From the NCBI RefSeq assembly GCF_965208895.1, contig NZ_OZ242363.1, forward strand, positions 3,162,001 to 3,226,000: 64,000 nucleotides of DNA, in the 5' to 3' direction. Each line of letters starts with the position of its first letter. Within the stretch, counting starts at the first letter, position 1. The notes under the pieces were generated by a model. It was not told the DNA's origin and made no database searches. It saw only the letters and a program-made list of their open reading frames with translations. A program made the translations under genes and the position numbers. Source of the DNA: Poriferisodalis sp965208895. GTDB lineage: Bacteria > Actinomycetota > Acidimicrobiia > Acidimicrobiales > Poriferisodalaceae. This document shows, piece after piece, positions 1-7,609 of the stretch.

Positions 1-1277
1 GCCTCAGCCCGAATCTGTTCTATGGAACCGGCATCCCCGCTGCGATCCTGATTTTGCGAGCCAAGGGTTCGAAGCCGCCCGAGCGACGGGGCAAGGTGCT
101 GTTCATCAACGCCGATCGCGACTACGGCGAGGGCCGTGCCCAGAATCACCTGCGTCCTCGGGACGAAGAGAAGATCACAGCGACCTACCGAGACTTCGCC
201 GACGTCGGTGGCTTCGCCAAGATCGTCACCATCGGCGAGCTGGCCGAGAACAACTTCAACTGCAACATTCGCCGCTATGGCGACAACTCTCCGCCGCCCG
301 AGCCCCACGACGTGCGAGCCCACCTCCACGGCGGCGTGCCCATGGCCGAAATCGACGACGCCGAGCTGTTGGAGCGGGCCGGGCTGAATGCCCTTGAGGT
401 CCTGTTCTCCGATCGCGGCGACGGCTACGCCGACTGGTGCCACAACATCGCCTCTCCCGAAGGGCGCGAAGCCGCACACGGCGCTATCGGCTACGCCGTG
501 GCCCAGCGAGCAGCCGCGTGCTCGTGGCCCCAATGGTGGGCCGACACCGTCGAAGCAATGCTGCGCGACCTGCCCGGTATGGACAGCCTCGCCGGCGTGC
601 GCCGACAGCTCGTTGAGGATTTCACCGCCAAGATGGTCGATGCCGGGATGGACCGATTCGTCGCAGCTGGCCTGGCGGCCACATGGTGGGAAGACACCAA
701 CCACGAAGTCCAAACTGCGGTCAGCCGAGGCTGGAGGGCTGTGATCGAGGCCTGGCTGACCACCGCCGAGGCCAGCCAAGACGACAAGAACGCTCTTGAC
801 TTGGCGGATCAGATCGCCATCAGACTCCTTGCGGGGGCGCAGTTGACCTCCCGGGCCGAGCTTGCGGCCGCGCTCGCCAGCCTGGATGCCGAGATCAAGG
901 CTGCCGAGGCCGCCTACGACGATGAGGAAATGCCCCGCGAGGACGCCCCGACTCTGGCCGAGATCAAGAAGATGAAATCGGAACGCACCAAGTCAAAGAA
1001 GTTGCTCAAGGACATCGGCACTTCACTCCTCGCTACGGCTCGCCAAACCCTCACTGCCGTATCAGAAACCGATGCTCCTGATGAGGTCATTGGCGTTCTT
1101 CGCAGCCGCATTGAGAAGCTCGTGGCGAATCACTTTGCCGACATCGAGCGCAGCACGCTGGCCTGGTACGACGAACTCGTTGCCAAGTACGGCACGACCC
1201 TCCGACAGCTCGAAGCTCAACGAAACGTCGCCTCTGCTCGGCTAGATCAACAACTCAAGAGGTTGGGGTATGGCTGA
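1..1277 (+). CDS. hsdM: Type I restriction-modification methyltransferase subunit HsdM, C-terminal part
   Basis: The reading frame (first full codon at 3) is open to the left edge, so the start and the catalytic NPPY/F motif lie outside the window. The visible N-terminal stretch NLFYGTGIPAAILIL, followed by KVLFINADRDYGEGRAQN, is typical of the HsdM region just after the catalytic domain. The rest is a helical C-terminal tail that in this family contacts HsdS and DNA. HsdM transfers a methyl group from S-adenosylmethionine to adenine in the sequence chosen by HsdS. Its stop overlaps the hsdS start by 8 bp, which supports one operon with translational coupling. Family assignment is firm; the missing N-terminus is only an edge effect. 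Confidence 0.93.
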   Translation, partial: LSPNLFYGTGIPAAILILRAKGSKPPERRGKVLFINADRDYGEGRAQNHLRPRDEEKITATYRDFADVGGFAKIVTIGELAENNFNCNIRRYGDNSPPPEPHDVRAHLHGGVPMAEIDDAELLERAGLNALEVLFSDRGDGYADWCHNIASPEGREAAHGAIGYAVAQRAAACSWPQWWADTVEAMLRDLPGMDSLAGVRRQLVEDFTAKMVDAGMDRFVAAGLAATWWEDTNHEVQTAVSRGWRAVIEAWLTTAEASQDDKNALDLADQIAIRLLAGAQLTSRAELAAALASLDAEIKAAEAAYDDEEMPREDAPTLAEIKKMKSERTKSKKLLKDIGTSLLATARQTLTAVSETDAPDEVIGVLRSRIEKLVANHFADIERSTLAWYDELVAKYGTTLRQLEAQRNVASARLDQQLKRLGYG

Positions 1278-2445
1278 TTGGCGCGATTGCCGCCTCGGCG
1301 ACCTCGGGATCGTGAGCGGTGGCGGAACTCCGTCTCGCGAACGCGCTGAGTATTGGGACGGACCGATCCCTTGGATAACTCCGGGCGAACTCACAGGCAA
1401 CCGTAAGAAGTTCGTGTCCGAGACCCAAGACTCCCTCAGCGAGCTCGGGCTTGCCGTGTCTGGCGCGAATCTATTGCCCGAGCGGTCGCTCCTGGTGACG
1501 AGCCGCGCCTCGATCGGGTCTTGCGCCTTGACGGGCAAGCCGATGGCAACGAATCAGGGCTTCAAGAGCTTGATTCCACACGCCGATGTCGATCCTTCCT
1601 TCTTGTTCCACTTGGGCCAGACTCTCGGCCGAGAAATGACGAGACGCGCCTCGGGTACGACGTTCTTGGAGATCTCGGCACGTGAGTTCGAGCACATCTT
1701 GATTCGGCTGCCGCCGCTGGATGAGCAACAACGGATCGCAGACATCCTTGACACGATCGACGAAGCCATCCAAGCCATTGAGCGCGTCATTGCTAAACTC
1801 ATAAGAGTTCGTGAGGGTCTCCGCCGGTCGCAGTTCGCCGGTCTTGCGTTATCAAGCGAGTTCCATCCTGTCGGCGAGTGTTTCGAGATGACCCTTGGGA
1901 AAATGCTGAGTCCCGCTGCAAGGACTGGGTCCAACCCGGCACCGTATCTTGCCAATCGTAACGTGCAGTGGGAGAGATGCTCGCTCGATGATCTTGATGA
2001 GATGGATTTTACGCATACAGAGCGAGTCAAATTCTCACTTGAGCTGGGTGATGTCCTTGTATGCGAGGGCGGCGAGGTTGGACGCACAGCGATCTGGCAT
2101 GGTGAACTAAAGACTTGTTTCTTTCAGAAGGCGATTCACCGCCTAAGGACAAGAGGAAAAGTGATGCCAGAATTCATGCTTCATTACATGAAATATGCAG
2201 CTGAGTCAGATCTCTTCAAGATGCACACCTCACAGACAAGCATTGCCCATCTGACCGGTGAACAACTGGCTCGTCTGCCGATTCCTGTTCCGAGCAAAGA
2301 AGTTCAGACTACCGTAGTTGGTGTTCTTGCGGCTCTTTCTCGACGCCTCGAAGTAGAGAACGAACAACTACAGAAGGTGTGCAGAATACGTAATGGCGTA
2401 TCGAGCGATCTGTTGTCTGGACGAGTTCGGACGGTGGCGACGTGA
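1270..2445 (+). CDS. hsdS: Type I restriction-modification specificity subunit HsdS
   Basis: A 391-residue protein with the usual HsdS plan of two target-recognition domains separated by helical conserved regions. The first half-domain starts WRDCRLGDLGIVSGGGTP. The central spacer carries the classic PPLDEQQRIADILDTIDEAI stretch at about residues 153-172. A second recognition domain follows, ending in a second helical segment. The protein chooses the bipartite DNA target for both HsdM and HsdR. The ATG at 1270 follows an AGAGGTTGGGG stretch that can serve as ribosome binding site and lies inside the hsdM end. The hsdS stop overlaps the hsdR GTG by 4 bp. Base composition in the second recognition domain (about 1850-2350) is visibly less GC-rich than its neighbours, as expected for a domain that is exchanged between strains. 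Confidence 0.95.
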   Translation: MADWRDCRLGDLGIVSGGGTPSRERAEYWDGPIPWITPGELTGNRKKFVSETQDSLSELGLAVSGANLLPERSLLVTSRASIGSCALTGKPMATNQGFKSLIPHADVDPSFLFHLGQTLGREMTRRASGTTFLEISAREFEHILIRLPPLDEQQRIADILDTIDEAIQAIERVIAKLIRVREGLRRSQFAGLALSSEFHPVGECFEMTLGKMLSPAARTGSNPAPYLANRNVQWERCSLDDLDEMDFTHTERVKFSLELGDVLVCEGGEVGRTAIWHGELKTCFFQKAIHRLRTRGKVMPEFMLHYMKYAAESDLFKMHTSQTSIAHLTGEQLARLPIPVPSKEVQTTVVGVLAALSRRLEVENEQLQKVCRIRNGVSSDLLSGRVRTVAT

Positions 2446-5400
2446 CGTCGGGTCCGGAGTGGGAACGGGTGGAGCGGCCGCTGCTGGACCAATTGTCCTT
2501 GTTCGGGTGGGAACCGCTGATCTGGTCAGAGCGACAGGCTGACGGAGTTGACGCACGGGCGTCTGATCGCGATGTACTTCTTGAACGGCGGCTTGATTCG
2601 GCGCTGAAGAAGATCAACCGCGGTGCGGACGGCGCACCGTGGCTGGACGACGCTCGGATCAGCGCTGCGATCGCGGAACTGCGGTCAATGCCCGCGGGCG
2701 CCAAGTTGCTGGAGGCAAACCGGATGTCGACCGATTTGCTGTTGGGCGGAACCACAGGCGCGGGGCTCGACGGCTGGGACAGGGGCCGAGACCAGGTCGT
2801 CAACTACATCGACTGGGACGACTGGTCAGCCAACGATTTCCTTGCCGTGTCGCAGTTCTCGGTGGCCACGCCGGGGCAGGCGCCGAACATCCGGCCCGAC
2901 GTGACGCTGTTTGTCAATGGCATTCCGCTGGTCGTCATCGAGGCCAAACCGCCAGGCCACGACAGTGCCATCGCCGACGCAATTGACCAACTCCGCCGCT
3001 ACGCCAACCAACGAGACATCGGAGCCAATGAAGGCGCCGAGCAGCTCTTCTGGACGAATCAGCTCACCGTCGCCACCACCGGCGAACGCGCCCAAGCGGG
3101 GACGTTCTCGGCCGAATCCGAGCACTACATGGCATGGAAAGACCCATGCCCCGCCACCGTCGATGAGGTCGCCGCCTCGCTCGGCAAGCCCGCCGATGCC
3201 GTCAAGCAACAGGAGTTGCTGACGGCAGGAATGCTGGCGCCCGAGCGTCTGCTGGACATCGTCCGGCACTTCACGCTGTTTGCCGGCGCTGGCGCCGGCC
3301 GCACGATCAAACTCGTCGCCCGGTACCAGCAATACCGCGGTGTCCAGAAAGCACTGCGACGGCTGCTCACCGGCGGCACCCGCTCCGTCGACGGTCATGT
3401 CGACCGTCGGGGCGGGATCATCTGGCATACGCAGGGTTCGGGCAAGAGCCTGACCATGGTGTTCCTGATCCGGGCCATGCGCAGCCACCCCCAGCTCCGA
3501 AGCTTCAAGATTGTCCTGGTCACCGATCGCACCGACCTTCAGGCTCAGCTCAACAGCGTCGCAGCACTGGTCGGCGAGACCATCAAGGTCGCCCGAAGCG
3601 CGGCCGAGGTCCGAGAGCTCCTGCGCCAGCCAGGTCCGGCTGTGGTGATGGCGATGATCCAGAAGTACCGCGACACCCCTGGGGACGACGCCGACGGGTT
3701 GGGCGAAGGCGAGACGTTCGAAACGCTGAACGAGTCGGAATCGATCCTGGTGATGGTCGATGAGGCGCATCGCTCACAGGCATCGACGCTGCACGCCAAC
3801 TTGATGAACGCAGTGCCCAACGCGGCCCGGATCGGCTTCACCGGCACTCCGATCATCTTGGGCAAGCGCAAGAAGACGCTGGAGATCTTCGGCGGCTACC
3901 TCGACCGGTACACGCTGTCCGAGTCTGAGGCCGACGGTTCGACGGTGCCGATCCTGTACGAGGGCCGCACCACTGATGCCGCGGTCAAGGGCGCCTCGAA
4001 GATGGACGACGTCTTCTTCCAGTGGTTCGCCGAACTCACCGACGAGCAGCGCGAGACACTCCAGCGCAAGTACGCCACGACTGCACAGGTGCTCGAAGCG
4101 CCCGAGCTGATCGAGGCGAAAGCCAAGGACATTCTCCGGCACTACATCGGCACGGTGATGCCCGACGGATTCAAGGGGATGATCGTCGCTACCAGCCGAG
4201 AGGCATGCGTGCGGTACCGCGAGGCATTGCGGTGTGCGCGTGACGATCTGGTTGCTGAGCTGGAACAGCGGCTGCCCGGCTCGCTCGATGGACCCGGCGA
4301 CTCGCTCGACTCTGATGAGTTGTTCATGCGCACTGCCGCCGGGCAGATTGGCCTGATCCGTGAGCTCGACTTCGCGCCGGTCATCTCGGGGGACCACAAT
4401 GACCCGCCGCACTACGCGCAGTGGACCGACCAAGCCCGCCAGCAGGCGCGCATCCAGAGCTTCAAGCTGCCGCTCGGGCCGGGAAGCGCTGAGGACGACC
4501 CGCTTGCGCTGCTGATCGTGAAATCGATGCTGCTGACCGGGTTCGACGCGCCGCAGGCCCAGGTGCTCTACCTGGACCGGATGATCCAAGAGGCCGAGCT
4601 GCTGCAGGCCGTCGCCCGTGTCAACCGGACAGCGGCGAAGAAGAGCTACGGCTTGGTCGTCGACTACTACGGCGTGTCCGCCCAGCTCACGACTGCGCTC
4701 GCTGCGTACACGAGCACCGATGGCGAGCTGGACCCCGATGTGGACGGCGCGCTGCGCCCGCTGACCACCGAGATCGAGAAGCTGGAGCCGCAGCGCCAGC
4801 GAGTTCGTCAGATCTTCGTGCAGCGAGGTGTCGAGCCGGCGGTGACTGTCGACGCGATCGAAGCCTGCGTGCAGGTGTTGGCCGACGAGCGGCTGCGGGC
4901 TGGGTTCGACGTTGCGCTGCGGACTTTCTTGACCACGTTTGACACGGTGCTGCCCAGGCCCGAGGCGCTGCCGTTCGTCGATGACGTCAACTTGTTCGGC
5001 GAAATCCAAATGCTGGCCCGACGCCGCTATCGCGATACGCCCGACGGCGACTTCGATCCGCACAAGTACAAGGAGAAGGTCCGCCGACTGATCGACCGGC
5101 ACATCACCGTGCTGGACCTCAGCCAGAAGATTCGGCCGGTGAGGATCACTGATCCGGCGTTCAGTGCTCACATCAACGGGATCGGCTCGGATCGTGCGAA
5201 AGCATCGGAGATGGAACACGCCGTGCGCCACCACATCCGTGAGCACATCGACGAGGACCCCACCTACTACGAGCGACTCTCGCAGCGTGTCGATGAGATC
5301 CTCGAACGACTCGAAGAACGGTGGGATCAGCTGGCGCTGGAGTTCGAGGAGATGGTGGCCGATATCAACGCCGGCCGAACCGATGAGGAAGACACGGGGC

Positions 5401-5690
5401 TGGACCCGAACTCCGAGCTGCCCTTCCACAACCAGATGGCCGAAAAGGTCGCCAGCTCGCAGCCCGACACGAGTGAACGGTTAGTCGCGCTGACGAGCGA
5501 GCTGGTGGCCGAGATTCGCCGGATCATCGGCGTGGTCGGCTTCTGGGACAACGCCACCAAGCAGGACGAATTGCGCAAGGCGATCAAGCAGACGCTCGAC
5601 CGCAGCAACCTGTTCGCCTACGCCAGCCTCGATGAGCTGGCCGTTGAGTTGGTCGCTCTCGCCAAGGCCAACCAGCACCGTCTGTCATGA
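2442..5690 (+). CDS. hsdR: Type I restriction endonuclease subunit HsdR
   Basis: A 1082-residue DNA translocase and nuclease subunit, normal length for HsdR. The N-terminal PD-(D/E)XK nuclease is seen as D153 in RPDVTLFVNG and E167-A-K169 in VVIEAK. The superfamily 2 helicase core has Walker A TQGSGKS (K335), the DEAH box at 440-443 and motif III GFTGTPI soon after. Further helicase motifs follow (SMLLTGFDAPQAQVLYLD, then QAVARVNR), then a long charged helical C-terminus. The start is GTG at 2442, overlapping the hsdS stop as GTGA. With HsdM and HsdS it forms the complex that cuts unmethylated foreign DNA. No frameshift or missing motif was seen, so the system looks intact apart from the window edge. 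Confidence 0.96.
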   Translation: MTSGPEWERVERPLLDQLSLFGWEPLIWSERQADGVDARASDRDVLLERRLDSALKKINRGADGAPWLDDARISAAIAELRSMPAGAKLLEANRMSTDLLLGGTTGAGLDGWDRGRDQVVNYIDWDDWSANDFLAVSQFSVATPGQAPNIRPDVTLFVNGIPLVVIEAKPPGHDSAIADAIDQLRRYANQRDIGANEGAEQLFWTNQLTVATTGERAQAGTFSAESEHYMAWKDPCPATVDEVAASLGKPADAVKQQELLTAGMLAPERLLDIVRHFTLFAGAGAGRTIKLVARYQQYRGVQKALRRLLTGGTRSVDGHVDRRGGIIWHTQGSGKSLTMVFLIRAMRSHPQLRSFKIVLVTDRTDLQAQLNSVAALVGETIKVARSAAEVRELLRQPGPAVVMAMIQKYRDTPGDDADGLGEGETFETLNESESILVMVDEAHRSQASTLHANLMNAVPNAARIGFTGTPIILGKRKKTLEIFGGYLDRYTLSESEADGSTVPILYEGRTTDAAVKGASKMDDVFFQWFAELTDEQRETLQRKYATTAQVLEAPELIEAKAKDILRHYIGTVMPDGFKGMIVATSREACVRYREALRCARDDLVAELEQRLPGSLDGPGDSLDSDELFMRTAAGQIGLIRELDFAPVISGDHNDPPHYAQWTDQARQQARIQSFKLPLGPGSAEDDPLALLIVKSMLLTGFDAPQAQVLYLDRMIQEAELLQAVARVNRTAAKKSYGLVVDYYGVSAQLTTALAAYTSTDGELDPDVDGALRPLTTEIEKLEPQRQRVRQIFVQRGVEPAVTVDAIEACVQVLADERLRAGFDVALRTFLTTFDTVLPRPEALPFVDDVNLFGEIQMLARRRYRDTPDGDFDPHKYKEKVRRLIDRHITVLDLSQKIRPVRITDPAFSAHINGIGSDRAKASEMEHAVRHHIREHIDEDPTYYERLSQRVDEILERLEERWDQLALEFEEMVADINAGRTDEEDTGLDPNSELPFHNQMAEKVASSQPDTSERLVALTSELVAEIRRIIGVVGFWDNATKQDELRKAIKQTLDRSNLFAYASLDELAVELVALAKANQHRLS

Positions 5691-5757
5691 CTGCCCCCGA
5701 GTTGCCACCAGTCTCGGTGCCAGCTACGCAGCACTGCGCTCGTTGGCGTCAGTGGCC

Positions 5758-6510
5758 ATGACTTCTGCACCGCTACACGATGTCTCGTCGCTGGTCGTGG
5801 GCGACCTCGAGCTTCAAGTGGACCCGCCTAGCGATCGCAAGACCATCGAGATCGTGGTCGAGCGCGATGCCTCGCTGCTGCTCAAAGCGCCGCCCACGGC
5901 GACGGTCGAGCGCGCCACGCAGTTCGTGAAGTCGAAGCGATCCTGGGTGTATCGCAAGCTGGCCGAAAAGGATGCGCTCACCGGCCCGGCGGTCGTCAAG
6001 CAGTTCGTCGAGGGCGAAGGCTTCGCCTACCTCGGCCGCAGCTACCGCCTGACGCTCACGACCGAGTTCGAAGGCTCAGGGTCCGTTCGTCTCGAACGTG
6101 GCCGGTTCCACCTACGAGAGGCCGAAGCCGTGAACGGCGCTACCGCGATGCGCCGCTGGTACGCGGACGTCGGCAGCCAGTGGCTCCGCCGAAGAGTGCG
6201 CCCTTGGGCAACCCGAATGGGTGAGGACGACGTGGGTGTCGAGGTCCGCGACCTCGGCTACCGGTGGGGCTCAGCTCGTCCGACCGAGGGCCCGCAACAC
6301 ATCAACCTCCACTGGGCCACGTTGCAACTGCCACCCAGCCTCATCGACTACATCCTCGTCCACGAACTTGCCCACCTACGAGAGACCAACCACACCCAAG
6401 AGTTCTGGGCCATCGTCGCCCGCCTCATGCCCGGCTACGAGACCCACAAGACCACCCTCGCCGCCATCGGCAAAAACATCTGGCTCGGTTCGGTTACTGA
6501 GGTTTGGTAG
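5758..6510 (+). CDS. YgjP-type (M48-like) metallopeptidase next to type I RM genes
   Basis: A protein of 250 residues if started at ATG 5758. The frame stays open upstream into the hsdR end, but homology-like sequence begins only at this ATG. The C-terminal half carries the zinc motif HELAH (H202, E203, H206) in YILVHELAHLRETNHTQEFW, followed by a conserved YETHK. An RWGSARPTEG segment before it is also typical of the YgjP/DUF45 family. Such peptidases are often encoded directly after hsdR, and the same is seen here 67 bp downstream. The substrate is unknown; a role in regulating or processing the restriction complex is inference from position only. Confidence 0.88.
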   Translation: MTSAPLHDVSSLVVGDLELQVDPPSDRKTIEIVVERDASLLLKAPPTATVERATQFVKSKRSWVYRKLAEKDALTGPAVVKQFVEGEGFAYLGRSYRLTLTTEFEGSGSVRLERGRFHLREAEAVNGATAMRRWYADVGSQWLRRRVRPWATRMGEDDVGVEVRDLGYRWGSARPTEGPQHINLHWATLQLPPSLIDYILVHELAHLRETNHTQEFWAIVARLMPGYETHKTTLAAIGKNIWLGSVTEVW

Positions 6511-6521
6511 GACCAATCTCA

Positions 6522-6539
6522 AGCCCTGTTTCTAGGGCT
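6522..6539 (+). terminator. Possible weak terminator hairpin after the RM operon
   Basis: The arms AGCCCT and AGGGCT form a perfect 6-bp stem with loop GTTTCT, starting 11 bp after the metallopeptidase stop. It is followed only by CTGTATT rather than a clear T run, so termination is uncertain. Confidence 0.3.
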
Positions 6540-6634
6540 CTGTATTGACCCTCGTGCTAGTCGCACTGCCCGCGCATGGTCTGCTGCGGGGTGGTGGGTC
6601 GGGGTACCGTCAGGGGCGCAGGAAGGCTGGCGGC

Positions 6635-7609
6635 ATGGCTACGGCGGACCAGGTCAAGGCGCTCATCAAGAGCCATGCGTCTGGCGATGACGAGCGGTTC
6701 TACGCAGTCGCGCTGCAGCTTGCGGCTACTGAGGCTCGTAGCGGTCACGCAAGCTACGCACAGGACCTCAAAGCCCTCATCGACGCGGGGAGGGGCCAGC
6801 CGCGTGCTGCGGTGCCTACCCCTGTCGCGTCACCCCGCGGAGAGCTTGCGTCGCTGCTCACCGCTGCGTACCCCGATGAGCGTCTGGCCGACTTGTCCTT
6901 GGCTGCGCCGTTGCACCGTGAGCTAAAGCGAGTGCTCCATGAGCAACGCCAGCGGGACCGGTTGCGTTCTCGTGGGTTCGCGCCTGCTCGACGGTTGCTG
7001 CTGGTGGGGCCTCCTGGTACTGGCAAGACGATGACAGCGCGGGCATTGGCGGGCGAACTGTCGCTGCCGCTGCTTGCGGTGCGGCTTGACGGGCTCATCA
7101 CAAAGTTCATGGGCGAGACGGCCGCGAAGCTCCGTTTGATCTTCGATGCCATGGTCGCCACGACGGGCATCTATCTCTTCGACGAAGTCGACGCGCTGGC
7201 GGGCACGCGGGCCGCTACTAACGACGTTGGCGAGATCAAGCGGGTGCTGAATTCGTTCCTGCAGTTTCTGGAAGACGACGATTCAGACAGCGTTCTGATC
7301 GCGACGTCCAACCTGCCCGAAGCCCTTGATCGGGCACTGTTTCGCAGGTTCGACACTCGACTGGAGTACTGCCTTCCAGATGTGCGGATCGGGAACATGG
7401 TCATCCGCAACCGCCTCGCAGCGCTCGATCTCGCGGACATCGAGTGGCGCAAGGTCGGTTCTGCAGCGAAAGGGCTTAGCCACAGCGAGATCACCCTCGC
7501 AGCGGAGCAGGCCGCCAAAGCCGTCATCTTGGCCGACCGACGTTCCGTGGACACCGAGACCTTGCTGGATGCGCTCCAAGCGCGTCATCGTGACGACCCA
7601 ATCTCGTAG
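6635..7609 (+). CDS. ietA: AAA ATPase of an ietAS-type pair (IetA-like)
   Basis: A 324-residue AAA ATPase. An N-terminal helical region of about 100 residues precedes Walker A GPPGTGKT (K131), Walker B YLFDEVD (D183, E184), a sensor-1-like ATSNLPEALD and the arginine-finger-like ALFRRFD. ATG 6635 was chosen because the first conserved residues (ADQVKALIKSHASGD) begin there; the frame is open for another 90 bp upstream without family-like sequence. Its stop overlaps the next GTG by one base (TAGTG). A small AAA ATPase followed by a large subtilase is the layout known as ietAS, described first as a plasmid stability and incompatibility pair and later as an antiphage system. The ATPase is expected to control the protease. 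Its place beside a type I RM operon fits a defence role. Confidence 0.85.
   Translation: MATADQVKALIKSHASGDDERFYAVALQLAATEARSGHASYAQDLKALIDAGRGQPRAAVPTPVASPRGELASLLTAAYPDERLADLSLAAPLHRELKRVLHEQRQRDRLRSRGFAPARRLLLVGPPGTGKTMTARALAGELSLPLLAVRLDGLITKFMGETAAKLRLIFDAMVATTGIYLFDEVDALAGTRAATNDVGEIKRVLNSFLQFLEDDDSDSVLIATSNLPEALDRALFRRFDTRLEYCLPDVRIGNMVIRNRLAALDLADIEWRKVGSAAKGLSHSEITLAAEQAAKAVILADRRSVDTETLLDALQARHRDDPIS

Noticed and set aside
3774..5429. Long open frame antisense to hsdR
   Set aside because: It mirrors codon structure of the intact hsdR gene in GC-rich DNA, has no recognisable domain and no ribosome binding site.
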